Positions 26,404-34,781 of a stretch of DNA of 64,000 nt are shown one piece after another (the stretch's first letter is position 1; each line of letters opens with the position of its first letter). Source of the DNA: Ectobacillus sp048976805 (GTDB lineage Bacteria > Bacillota > Bacilli > Bacillales > Bacillaceae_G); contig JBHGUR010000098.1 in NCBI GenBank assembly GCA_048976805.1, positions 1 to 64,000 on the forward strand. The letters run 5' to 3'. The position numbers were made by a program, and so were the translations under genes. The notes under the pieces were generated by a model. The model ran no database searches. It had not been told where the DNA came from and saw only the letters and a list, made by a program, of their open reading frames with translations.

Positions 26404-27461
26404 CTTGCAATTCCTCCTGTTTCATTTTTTTTCGCGCCTTTTAATAAACTTGCGACCCCGATTGTCGCTATGCTTCCTGCCGCCACGATAAATACAGAAT
26501 AAACATCGCTTTCTAGCAGCAGCTTAACAAACGAATACGAAAGCAATAGCGATAAAAAGGGAGCGACAAACCATACTTTTAACATCTGGGTGACAACTTG
26601 CTTTTGAAATACTTTTGCTCCTTGCTGCGCTGAGCCAATTCCAATAATAGCCGAAGTCGTAATTTGTGCAATCGGCAATGGAATTCCAAACAAAGCTGCT
26701 GTAATGACAAGAAGCGAGCTGGTCGCTGATATAGATATGCCCTCCATTAAGGAAACGGACGTAATTTTCTTGCCGTTCGTTTCCAGCACCTTGTTTCCTA
26801 ATAAAATGGCTCCGAGCGCCACGAAAATCCCGCCCAACAGCGTAGCGGCATTCATGGAAAGTAAATGGGCGCCCACTAATGGCCCGACTGCGTTCGCTAC
26901 ATTTTTCATGCCGGCAGAATAGGCTTCAAAAAAGCCCGTTAAGATGACGAGAAATGTAAACAACGGGCGCCATTTTCTATTTTCCAAACCGGGATACTTG
27001 GAATTAAGGCGGTGAATCAGCTTTCCGACAGCATACGTAATGCTAAACGCCACAACCGGAGTTATAATCCAAAACACCATGACAAACAACAGCTTTCCAA
27101 CAAATAACACATGGTACGCAATTCCGACGCCGGCAACCGCCCCGACTGTAATTTCGCTTGTAGACAGCGGAATGCCAAGAATATTCGCTACAAACAATGA
27201 AAGCGTAGCTGCAAGCAAGGTCAGCACCACAACCTCTATCGTAAAAATTTGGTCAGGAATAATGCCCGAGCTAATCGTTTTTACAACCCTTTGTCCTCCA
27301 AACACAGATCCTAAAATAATAGCTGTACCGCAAATGAGCAAGGCGATGGATTTTTTCTTTAAGGCTCCTGAAGCATAAGCCCCCCCCATCGAAGCTGCCG
27401 CACCGCTTGCGCCGATATTTATTGCAAAAAACAACGCGATGCAAAAAGCAATGATCAGCAT
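26400..27461 (-). CDS. cysP: PiT-family sulfate permease (CysP type)
   Basis: 353 residues, about ten or eleven membrane spans. The PiT repeat motifs have diverged (INIGASGAAASMGGAYASGA; SAGMKNVANAVGP) compared with the true phosphate permease at 2752. This, and its place between cysH and sat, match B. subtilis CysP (YlnA). GGGAGACAG precedes the ATG. It imports sulfate. Confidence 0.9.
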   Translation of the reverse strand: MLIIAFCIALFFAINIGASGAAASMGGAYASGALKKKSIALLICGTAIILGSVFGGQRVVKTISSGIIPDQIFTIEVVVLTLLAATLSLFVANILGIPLSTSEITVGAVAGVGIAYHVLFVGKLLFVMVFWIITPVVAFSITYAVGKLIHRLNSKYPGLENRKWRPLFTFLVILTGFFEAYSAGMKNVANAVGPLVGAHLLSMNAATLLGGIFVALGAILLGNKVLETNGKKITSVSLMEGISISATSSLLVITAALFGIPLPIAQITTSAIIGIGSAQQGAKVFQKQVVTQMLKVWFVAPFLSLLLSYSFVKLLLESDVYSVFIVAAGSIATIGVASLLKGAKKNETGGIAR

Positions 27462-27476
27462 AATGTTCTGTCTCCC

Positions 27477-28178
27477 TTACTGATGGAGGCCGCACTCCGT
27501 TTTTAATGTACCCGCCCATCTGCCAGAACGGGAGTCCCCTCCCTCTTGAACAGGAAGTGTACAAACCTCGCAGCCGATGCTCGGATAGCCTTGATCGTGA
27601 AGAATGTTATATGGCAATTCGTGTTTATAGACGTAGCGCCAAATTTCTTTCCATGTCCAATGAATGAGCGGGCAAATTTTAATAGATAAGAAACGATGGT
27701 CTTGATTCACAAACTGCGTATTCTGACGTGTCGGCGATTGCTCCCTCCTTAATCCGGAAATCCAAGCCTTGCCCGTTTGCAGCACTTCTTCTAGCGGCTG
27801 AATCTTTCTTATATTGCAGCAGACGTTCGGCTCCCTTTTCCATAAAGAGGCGCCATATTGCTCCTCCTGCTCCTTGAGGGTGAGATTCGGCTTTTGCATA
27901 ATAATGCGCAGCTGCGGAAAACGCTGTTTAATTTTTTCGATTGTTTCATATGTTTGCGCAAAATGCAGCCCGGTATCCAAAAATACAATCTTTGCATCGG
28001 GCTTAACTTGCTGGATCAAATGAATGAGGACTATTCCTTCAATTCCAAAGCTGCAAGCATACACAACCTCTTCCCCGTAATGATTGTAAGCCCATTTTAA
28101 GACGGACAGCGCTCCTTTCGTTTCATCTTCTTCTGAAAACGAAAGAGAGTGCATATCCCATGTTTCATACGTGAGCAT
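27477..28178 (-). CDS. cysH: APS/PAPS reductase
   Basis: 233 residues. PP-loop type SFGIEGIVLIHLI near residue 43, CCNIRK and CEVCT cysteine pairs that bind a 4Fe-4S cluster in the APS-using class, and the catalytic ECGLH at the end. The cluster cysteines suggest use of APS, or of both APS and PAPS as known for the B. subtilis enzyme. First large gene of the operon. Confidence 0.94.
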   Translation of the reverse strand: MLTYETWDMHSLSFSEEDETKGALSVLKWAYNHYGEEVVYACSFGIEGIVLIHLIQQVKPDAKIVFLDTGLHFAQTYETIEKIKQRFPQLRIIMQKPNLTLKEQEEQYGASLWKREPNVCCNIRKIQPLEEVLQTGKAWISGLRREQSPTRQNTQFVNQDHRFLSIKICPLIHWTWKEIWRYVYKHELPYNILHDQGYPSIGCEVCTLPVQEGGDSRSGRWAGTLKTECGLHQ

Positions 28179-28201
28179 GTTTCTTCCTCCTTTTGCAATA
28201 C

Positions 28202-28239
28202 AAAAAGGCGGTCTTAACCTATATAGGTTAAAACCGCCT
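28202..28239 (-). terminator. Internal terminator/attenuator between yezD and cysH
   Basis: On the minus strand AGGCGGTTTTAACCTATATAGG continues into a nearly perfect stem with AGACCGCCT, followed by TTTTTG. The strong hairpin lies inside the operon and should reduce read-through into cysH. Confidence 0.7.
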
Positions 28240-28261
28240 CTAGTTTTTCTAGTCAGCGCGT

Positions 28262-28405
28262 TTACTTTAGTCTCACTTTTTCGTTGCGTTCTAGCTGGAT
28301 AATTTTCCCGTCTTGTACAACGAGCGTGATAGAGCCGTACTTCATATCCTTAAGCATCATTTTAATCTTATTGATTACATCTTGAAACTGCTCTTCTCCC
28401 CCCAC
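28262..28405 (-). CDS. yezD: YezD-family small protein
   Basis: 47 residues from GTG at 28405, which has GGAGG at 7-nt spacing; the longer frame to 28483 runs into the riboswitch platform and is rejected. The sequence GGEEQFQDVINKI, YGSITLVVQDGKIIQLE matches the YezD/DUF2292 family, which is linked to sulfur genes in bacilli. Function not established. First gene behind the SAM-I riboswitch. Confidence 0.8.
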   Translation of the reverse strand: MGGEEQFQDVINKIKMMLKDMKYGSITLVVQDGKIIQLERNEKVRLK

Positions 28406-28467
28406 AACAGTCCCTCCTTCTCTATTGAAATGCTTTTTGCGAGAAAGGCGCAGCCTTTTCCTGCCCC

Positions 28468-28618
28468 AAAAAAACCTTTCCATTTCGAAAAGACTGTTGC
28501 GGTAACGATCTTACCTTATCTTTCAAAATGGGTCCCATTTTGCTGGAGTTAGCACCTTGCTTTTATAAGCAGGTTGCCGGGCTTCTTTGGGCCAGTTCCC
28601 TCCACCGCTCTGGATAAG
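28468..28618 (-). promoter_or_regulatory. SAM-I (S-box) riboswitch
   Basis: The minus strand reads CTTATCCAGAGCGGTGGAGG, GGAACTGGCCC, AAGAAGCCCGGCAACC and GGTGCTAACTCCAGC, the S-box core. P1 closes between 28618-28612 and 28520-28514 (GATAAGG). The platform terminator is CTTTTCGAAATGGAAAGG plus a T-run (28492-28468). SAM binding should switch off yezD and the sulfate operon. Confidence 0.95.
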
Positions 28619-28678
28619 TAATTTATTTGTATTTTATCATAATTATGAGTTTTTTCAATCCTACTTTTCCGATAAACT

Positions 28679-29260
28679 TTAATTATTTTTCATTTTAGTC
28701 ATTTCCGAATTATAAAAAAATTCCTCAATTTCTTCTAGAGGCAGCACCTTAACTCCCTTTTTCTTCATCAGCGCCAACGCCTCCTGTTTTTCTTTTTGTA
28801 CCTTCCCGCCTGAAGCATCTTCAATTACCGTCACCCGGTACCCTTTTCTTCTAGCCTCCAGTGCAGTGCTGCGTATGCACGTCTCTAAAAACGCACCGGC
28901 CAATATAATATTTTTAATTTTGTACTCCTGTAAATATACGGCCAAGCGATCATTTGTAAAAGCGCTGTTGCGGCATTTAGAAAAAGCAACATCATTAACG
29001 AGCTTCAGGCGCTCATCTAATAGTGTCCCTTCTGTCCCTTCAATGGCCGCCCCTTTTTTGCTCCATTTTCCAACCCAGCTCCGTTCAGGGTATTCTGTTG
29101 TAATATAAACCACTTCCATGCCTTTTAAGTGTGCTTTCGCAATCGCCCTATTAATATTGCACAGCAGCACAGGAATTGATACCGTTTCAACCGGAAATGC
29201 GGCATTTTCTCCAGTAAAGTCCTGTTGAATATTCATTACAATCAACGCAGAAGTGCCCAT
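28679..29260 (-). CDS. Isochorismatase-family cysteine hydrolase
   Basis: 193 residues from ATG at 29260 (site GAAGGGAGC). Rossmann-like start ALIVMNIQQDF with the catalytic Asp, a Lys in WSKKGA and the catalytic Cys in LAGAFLETCIRSTALEAR, as in nicotinamidase/isochorismatase-like enzymes. The substrate is not predictable. No partner genes; it lies between the sulfate operon and lysA. Confidence 0.82.
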   Translation of the reverse strand: MGTSALIVMNIQQDFTGENAAFPVETVSIPVLLCNINRAIAKAHLKGMEVVYITTEYPERSWVGKWSKKGAAIEGTEGTLLDERLKLVNDVAFSKCRNSAFTNDRLAVYLQEYKIKNIILAGAFLETCIRSTALEARRKGYRVTVIEDASGGKVQKEKQEALALMKKKGVKVLPLEEIEEFFYNSEMTKMKNN

Positions 29261-29379
29261 GCTTGCTCCCTTCTTCTCTCGTAAAAGCTTTGCTGCTTTC
29301 ATTATATTCAGCAGAGAACAATTATCGCTTTGTTGCATAGAAAAAAACAGAAGCTGGGCGGGTTTCGATGAAATAGAAA

Positions 29380-29429
29380 AAGGTGTGCCTAAAGAGCAGC
29401 ATTATGCGCTGCCTTTTGGCACACCTTCT
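29380..29429. terminator. Long hairpin downstream of lysA region
   Basis: AAAGGTGTGCC pairs with GGCACACCTT, with an inner GCAGC/GCTGC helix. It can end transcription of the lysA/oppA-relic side. Confidence 0.55.
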
Positions 29430-29455
29430 CTCATCTTTTATTGCGAAAAGCTTAT

Positions 29456-29610
29456 TCTACATACGCCCATTTATAGCTGTAATCTCCGCCAAAGATATGC
29501 TTATACACATTTTCACATACGGCTTTAGCACTGTAGAGAAGTCTTGTTGGTAAATCGGGGGAATCGCCGCTTCATCCAATAAAATTTTTTCATACGAGTT
29601 CACTTGTTCG
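29456..29610 (-). pseudogene. C-terminal remnant of an oligopeptide-binding protein (OppA-like)
   Basis: The minus strand encodes SYEKILLDEAAIPPIYQQ and VLKPYVK. After one missing base in the A-run near 29502, the next frame gives VYKHIFGGDYSYKWAYVE and a stop. This is the typical end of an OppA/DppE solute-binding protein. Everything upstream is missing; the relic overlaps the lysA stop by a few bases. Confidence 0.65.
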
Positions 29611-30906
29611 CATGCGGTCTTTTCTAATCAAATCTTCGTAAGATTCTCTTTCTACAACCAATTGAGCCTGGCCATCTTTAACAAACACAACAGCAGGTCT
29701 TGGAATGCGGTTATAGTTGTTTGCCATAGAATATCCATATGCGCCTGTGCAGGATACAGCCAGTAAATCCCATGAAGCAACCGGCGGCAGCTTAATATCC
29801 CAGATGAGCATATCGCCGCTTTCACAGCACTTTCCGGCAATCGATACCGTTTCCTCCGGCTCTTCATTGGCACGATTTGCTAAAATCGCCTCGTACTCGG
29901 CATTATAAAGGGCTGGCCGGAGATTGTCCGTCATTCCCCCGTCAACCGCGACATATTTGCGGATGCCTGGCACTTCCTTAATGGATCCAATTGTATACAG
30001 TGTTGTCCCCGCATCGCCGACAATGCTGCGGCCCGGTTCAATCCAAATTTCCGGAAGCGGATAATTTCGCTTTGCGAATTCCTCGCGTACAGCTTCCGTC
30101 ATTTCTTTAACATACTGCACGACAGGAAGCGGTGTATCTCCTTCCGTATAGCGGATGCCAAAGCCGCCGCCCAAATTTAAAATCTTCATAGAACGCCCCG
30201 TTTCAGAACGGGCTATATCTAAAAAGGCCGCTAAAATTTCAATCGCACGGATAAAACCGTCCGTTTCAAAAATTTGCGATCCGATATGGGAATGAATGCC
30301 AAGCACATGGTAATTCGGTTTCATTACAGCAATTTTCATAGCCTGCATAGCTTGGCCGCTGGAAATGCCAAAACCGAATTTGGAATCGTCTTGGCCGGTT
30401 GTAATATATTCATGCGTATGTGCTTCGACTCCCGGTGTAACACGAAGCAAAATGTTTACAACTTTTCCGCGCTCCTTCGCCAAATCATGGAGCACTTCCA
30501 GTTCAAAAAAGTTATCCACAACGAAACAGCCGATATCAGCTTCAAGTGCCATAATAAGCTCGGCTTCTGTTTTATTATTGCCATGAAAATGGATACGTTC
30601 CGCTGGGAAGCCGGCTTGCAATGCCGTATACAGTTCGCCTCCCGACACGACGTCTAAAGACATGTTTTCTTCCTCAACAATACGGCACATTTCGATGCAC
30701 AAAAACGCCTTGCTCGCATAGGCTACTTGGTAAGAAAAGCCGCTTTCGGCAAATGCGCGGTTAAACGCGCGGCACTTTTCCCGCAATAACGCCTCATCAT
30801 ACACGTAAAGCGGTGTTCCATATGTTTTAGCAAGCTCCGTCGTATCACACCCGCCAATTTCCAAATGTCCTCGTTCATTTATGCGGCTCGTGCCGTGCAT
30901 ATACAT
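29590..30906 (-). CDS. lysA: Diaminopimelate decarboxylase
   Basis: 438 residues, as in B. subtilis. PLP lysine in VAYASKAFLC, glycine-rich LGGGFGIRY, EPGRSIVGDAG and CESGDML motifs of the family are present. It makes L-lysine from meso-DAP. ATG at 30906 is chosen for AAAGGAGG at 7 nt. A lysine riboswitch lies upstream but is separated from the gene by repeats and a MITE. Confidence 0.95.
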   Translation of the reverse strand: MYMHGTSRINERGHLEIGGCDTTELAKTYGTPLYVYDEALLREKCRAFNRAFAESGFSYQVAYASKAFLCIEMCRIVEEENMSLDVVSGGELYTALQAGFPAERIHFHGNNKTEAELIMALEADIGCFVVDNFFELEVLHDLAKERGKVVNILLRVTPGVEAHTHEYITTGQDDSKFGFGISSGQAMQAMKIAVMKPNYHVLGIHSHIGSQIFETDGFIRAIEILAAFLDIARSETGRSMKILNLGGGFGIRYTEGDTPLPVVQYVKEMTEAVREEFAKRNYPLPEIWIEPGRSIVGDAGTTLYTIGSIKEVPGIRKYVAVDGGMTDNLRPALYNAEYEAILANRANEEPEETVSIAGKCCESGDMLIWDIKLPPVASWDLLAVSCTGAYGYSMANNYNRIPRPAVVFVKDGQAQLVVERESYEDLIRKDRMRTSELV

Positions 30907-30925
30907 CACAATTCCTCCTTTATAT

Positions 30926-31086
30926 AAAAAGCGAAACCGGCTCGTTTAGCTCTGGAAGGCAGAGGTTCTCCGCACGAAAAGGCGCTTTTTGCCTTTATGG
31001 GCGGAGGTTCTCTGACAGCAGGAGCTAGCCGGTGCAGCTAGATTCCACCTATAAAAAGCGAAACCGGCTCGTTCAGCTCTGGAAAC
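30926..31086 (+). repeat. R1 intergenic repeat with partial second unit
   Basis: It contains GCAGAGGTTCTCCGCACG, AAAGGCGCTTTTTGCCTTT and GGAGCTAGCCGG, shared with 56735-56885. The first about 35 bp of the unit (AAAAAGCGAAACCGGCTCGTT) recur at 31054, giving one unit plus the start of another. Confidence 0.8.
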
Positions 31087-31192
31087 TGCCTTTATATCCG
31101 TATTCTGCTAAAAAAGCCTATCTTTCATTTCTAACATCAGCAGTTATTTGGAGCACCGCGCTCGCTGCCAATTTATACTTTCCTAAAGTATA

Positions 31193-31395
31193 GGCTCTGT
31201 TAAAGACCAATGTTGATTTTGATATAACGTATGTCTGTGCATTACGGCTATGCAGAAATTGCAACCTGCACTTCTGTTCTCCCTCTGGTTTTCCTTTGGA
31301 CGAGGCAAAATTGGGCCCTAACCGTTACTGCGCATGGCTGGGAGCACTCTCCCCCTAAAAAGAAGAGGCTATCAACACTAACGTTTAACACAGCC
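31193..31395 (+). mobile_element. Type B MITE, copy B2
   Basis: Ends GGCTCTGTTAAAGACC and GTTTAACACAGCC, perfect 8-bp duplication AAAGTATA at 31185-31192 and 31396-31403. The type B core is present. It lies between the terminator of the lysine riboswitch and lysA. Confidence 0.9.
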
Positions 31396-31407
31396 AAAGT
31401 ATAAATA

Positions 31408-31682
31408 AAAAACGCGCTGAACAATGTCCATACGCGTTTCTATCGGAAAATAGAAGGGCGCAAGTATCCCTTTTTCCTAAGAAACCGCATCAACATCTCC
31501 CATAGCCCTTCACAAGACCCTTCTTGTGACAGTCTTGCACTTATTCAATGCAAGCCCAGCGAAACGCCGTGTGGCGGCTAATTCGCTTCGGCGACAACTC
31601 CTTTCGTACCGCGGTCCTCAACCCCCACTCGGTCTCATGCAGCCTAATCTTAATTGTCGCAACCTCTATTCCTGAGATTAGA
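31408..31682 (-). promoter_or_regulatory. Lysine riboswitch (L-box)
   Basis: The minus strand carries AGAGGTTGCGACAATTAAGA, GTCGCCGAAGCGAA, TTTCGCTGGG, ACTGTCAC and AAGGGCTATGGGAG, in L-box order. The platform terminator is AAACGCG...CGCGTTT with T-run at 31441-31408. It is oriented toward lysA, whose start is about 500 nt further on. No gene fits between. Confidence 0.93.
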
Positions 31683-31788
31683 TGAGGTTATTATATTCAT
31701 TTTCTAAACGTTTCATGTTGTTTTTAACAATAACAGAGAAAAAGCATGCTTGTCAAACGTTTTTTGCACACCCCCTTCACGATAGCGT

Positions 31789-32184
31789 TTACATCGGTTT
31801 TCGGCAATTCAGCTCCGTGCTATCGGGAAGGCGCTGTACACTTACATGCTGCACAGTCCACTCCCCCTCCTCATTGTTAAACGTAATTGTAACGCGGTCG
31901 AACGGCGGCCCGGGCGGCTCATCCATTCTTCCTTCATATTTAATCACTTCAATTTTTGCCTCAAACATATACGTTCCGCTGTACATCTTTTTCATATGAA
32001 CGATTTTGGGACAATCATATTTTTTCAAGGTTCCATAATGCTTTTCTATCGCCCGGTTAATTTGCGGAAACAGCACGGAATATAGAGCATCCTCCAACAT
32101 TTCAGGGGACTGCTGCGCCTGCAAATGTAACGGATCCCAAAAAAGTCCTGTCATTATGATAAGCACGCATATAAACTTTTTCAT
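31789..32184 (-). CDS. DUF3888-type exported protein
   Basis: 131 residues. Signal peptide (about 1-23, KKFICVLIIMTGLFW, cleavage after LQA). The mature part LEDALYSVLFPQINRAIEKHYG and FEAKIEVIKYEG...DRVTITF fits DUF3888, a small exported family of bacilli of unknown role. Monocistronic, divergent from the LtaS-like gene. Confidence 0.7.
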   Translation of the reverse strand: MKKFICVLIIMTGLFWDPLHLQAQQSPEMLEDALYSVLFPQINRAIEKHYGTLKKYDCPKIVHMKKMYSGTYMFEAKIEVIKYEGRMDEPPGPPFDRVTITFNNEEGEWTVQHVSVQRLPDSTELNCRKPM

Positions 32185-32339
32185 TTTCCCCCTCCAAATT
32201 CATTTCCATTTGCATTCATGATAGTTTGCCCGCGATAAACATTTTCAAACATCGCAATCTATAAAAATATACATAATGCGGAAAAAGAGATGATTCTTTG
32301 TCCATTCTCTACTATACTAAGTAAAGGAGATTTGAGAAT

Positions 32340-32423
32340 ATGCCCTTTCCCTTTATACATATACATGAAAAAGGACACTATTGGAGGGGCATACAAGCTT
32401 TGGGAGAGGAGATTTTTTGTTAA
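32340..32423 (+). CDS. Candidate 27-residue leader peptide coupled to ltaS
   Basis: ATG at 32340 follows AAAGGAGA with 9-nt spacing. The frame (MPFPFIHIHEKGHYW, ending EEIFC) stops at TAA 32421-32423, whose last base is the first base of the ltaS ATG (TAATG). The ltaS site itself is poorly spaced, so translational coupling is plausible. The peptide may have no function beyond this. Confidence 0.4.
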   Translation: MPFPFIHIHEKGHYWRGIQALGEEIFC

Positions 32424-34306
32424 TGAGCAAGTTATACCCAAAAATTAAATTCGCGCTGTTAGCAGTGCTTCTCTTATGGATTAAAACATATATCGTATAT
32501 AAGCTCGCCTTTGATATTAAAATTGAAGATATGATGGATGAATGGATTTTATTTATGAACCCGCTTAGTTCCTTGCTGTGCTTTGTCGGGCTTGCTTTAT
32601 TTGCCAATAAGCACCGCAACCGTTATATTTTAGGAATTAGCTTTTTATTATCGCTCTTGCTGTTTAGCAATGCTGTATTTTATGGATTTTTTGACGACTT
32701 TGTCACACTCCCTGTACTGTTTCAAACAAACAATATGGCCGACTTAGGAACGAGCATTCGGGAATTAATGACGTATAAAACGTTTTTAGCCTTTCTTGAC
32801 GTAATTATATTGTGGGGACTGCTGCGCAAGTATCCGCATAAATTTCCGGCCACCCCGCTATCGCGTTCTGAGAAATCTGCTTTTTATCTCGGGGTAGCCG
32901 GCGCATTCATTCTAAATGTCACGATAGCTGAAATTCATAAGCCGTCTCTATTTACACGTTCCTTTGATAGAGAAATGGTTGTAAAAAACATCGGATTGTA
33001 TAACTACCATTTATACGATATTATGCTGCAGTCGAGATCTTCGGCGCAGCGTGCATTTGCGAGCAGCAACAAATTTGTTGAAATCGAAAATTACGTTAAA
33101 TCAAAAGATAAAAAAGTTAATGAAAAGCTATTTGGCATCGCAAAGAAAAAAAACGTGATTGTGATTTCAATGGAATCGACGCAAAGCTTTGTATTAAACA
33201 GAAAAATAAACGGGCAGGAAGTTACGCCGTTTTTAAACGAATTAATAAAGGAAAGCTACTACTTTGAAAATTTCTATCATCAAACTGGACAAGGAAAAAC
33301 GTCGGATGCGGAATTTATTACGGAAAACTCGCTTTACCCGCTTGACCGTGGCTCCGTATTTTTCACGCATCATAATAATGAATATACGGCTACGCCGGAA
33401 GTGCTCAAAGATTACGGCTACTATTCTGCCATTTTTCATTCTAATGATAAGACGTTCTGGAACCGCGATTTAATGTATCCGTCCCTTGGATACGACCGCT
33501 ATTTCAACCAAGCGGACTTTACAGGAACAGAGCAAAACTCGGTTGGATGGGGATTGAAGGATAAGGATTTTTTCGAGCAATCAATTCATCATCTAAAGTC
33601 ATTGCCGCAGCCATTTTACACAAAGTTTATTACGCTAACAAACCATTTCCCGTTTACATTGGATCCTAAAGATCAACTCATTGGTGAATATAATTCTAAC
33701 AGCCCGATTTTAAACAGATATTTCCCAACCGTCCGCTATACGGATGAAGCTATTAAATATTTTGTCAAACGCTTAAAAGAAGAAGGGCTGTATGAAAACA
33801 CCGTTCTCGTCATTTACGGCGATCATTACGGCATTTCTGAAAACCATAACGAGGCGCTAGCGCAGCTATTGGGAAAGGACGAAATTACACCCTTTGATAC
33901 AATCCAGCTGCAGCGTGTTCCGCTCATTATTCATATTCCCGGCCAAAAAGGCAAGGTAATTTCAAAGGTATCCGGGCAGGTTGATCTTAAGCCTACCTTG
34001 CTGCATCTTCTCGGTGTAAAAACGAAGCAAATGATACATTTCGGGACAGATTTATTTGTAAGCGAAAAAGAGCCGATGACTATTATGCGCGACGGCAGCT
34101 TTATTACAAACGATTATATTTATACGAAAAATATTTGCTATAGCAAGGAAACGGGGCAGCCAATCGACGAAGCTGTTTGCCAGCCTTATGCTGAAAAAGC
34201 AAAAACAGAATTGCAGCTTTCCGACAAGCTGATTTATGGAGATTTGCTTCGGTTTGACCCAAATAACAAGCATAAGACAGGAACGATGACGACAAGCTTT
34301 GAATAA
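32423..34306 (+). CDS. ltaS: Lipoteichoic acid synthase family protein
   Basis: 627 residues. Five N-terminal membrane spans (to about residue 190), then an extracellular sulfatase-like domain. The catalytic threonine region GQGKTSDAEF, metal ligands in ISMESTQSF, DKTFWNRD and YGDHYGI are intact. The family polymerises glycerol phosphate from phosphatidylglycerol. Bacilli carry several paralogues (LtaS, YfnI, YqgS, YvgJ); I cannot say which this is. TTG at 32417 is an alternative start nearer the AGGAG site. Confidence 0.88.
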   Translation: MSKLYPKIKFALLAVLLLWIKTYIVYKLAFDIKIEDMMDEWILFMNPLSSLLCFVGLALFANKHRNRYILGISFLLSLLLFSNAVFYGFFDDFVTLPVLFQTNNMADLGTSIRELMTYKTFLAFLDVIILWGLLRKYPHKFPATPLSRSEKSAFYLGVAGAFILNVTIAEIHKPSLFTRSFDREMVVKNIGLYNYHLYDIMLQSRSSAQRAFASSNKFVEIENYVKSKDKKVNEKLFGIAKKKNVIVISMESTQSFVLNRKINGQEVTPFLNELIKESYYFENFYHQTGQGKTSDAEFITENSLYPLDRGSVFFTHHNNEYTATPEVLKDYGYYSAIFHSNDKTFWNRDLMYPSLGYDRYFNQADFTGTEQNSVGWGLKDKDFFEQSIHHLKSLPQPFYTKFITLTNHFPFTLDPKDQLIGEYNSNSPILNRYFPTVRYTDEAIKYFVKRLKEEGLYENTVLVIYGDHYGISENHNEALAQLLGKDEITPFDTIQLQRVPLIIHIPGQKGKVISKVSGQVDLKPTLLHLLGVKTKQMIHFGTDLFVSEKEPMTIMRDGSFITNDYIYTKNICYSKETGQPIDEAVCQPYAEKAKTELQLSDKLIYGDLLRFDPNNKHKTGTMTTSFE

Positions 34307-34312
34307 GATAAG

Positions 34313-34351
34313 GCGAAGACACTTAATCAAACTTGGTTAGGTGTCTTTCTT
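34313..34351 (+). terminator. Terminator of the ltaS-like gene
   Basis: AAGACACTTAA and TTAGGTGTCTT form a stem followed by TCTTTT. Confidence 0.8.
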
Positions 34352-34361
34352 TTATAAACAT

Positions 34362-34578
34362 GGCTCCCCTAAAAAATGGCTGTGTTAAACATTAGATAAA
34401 TAAACCCTTTTTTAGAGGGGAGAGTGCTCCCAGCCGTGTGTAGTAACGGTCAGGGCCTAACTTTGCCTCGTCCAAAGGAAAACTGAAGGGAGAACATGAG
34501 TGCAGGTTGCAGTTCCTGCGTAGCCGTAATGTACAGACGTACGTGATATCAAAATCAACATTAGCCTTTAGCAGAGCT
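34362..34578 (-). mobile_element. Type B MITE, copy B3 (inverted)
   Basis: Perfect 8-bp duplication ATAAACAT at 34354-34361 and 34579-34586. The first terminus is doubled (GGCTCCCC... then GGCTGTGTTAAAC 16 bp later) and the other end is AGCAGAGCT. The core matches B1 in reverse. The bases from 34587 to 34781 hold no gene apart from the pssA leader. Confidence 0.87.
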
Positions 34579-34781
34579 ATAAACATAAAATTTCTGTGCT
34601 CCTTCTCCTTGTATAATACAGGCGCCGGCCCGCATACAATCCTACATATGCTTATGAAAAGCGAATCAAAATCGTGCCATCCCAACAGTAATGCTTAACA
34701 AAAAGCAAGACCGTTTCCTATAGCCTTTAATCCCACTCGCAAGACCGGGTAATTTCTGGAACGAAAGGGGATTTTTATGGT

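Noticed and set aside
28406..28483. Longer YezD start
   Set aside because: It would extend into the SAM-I expression platform; GTG at 28405 has the good ribosome site.
34392..34685. 97-codon minus-strand frame
   Set aside because: It lies largely inside MITE B3. Its conserved part is the repeat core, discussed as a finding, not an independent gene.
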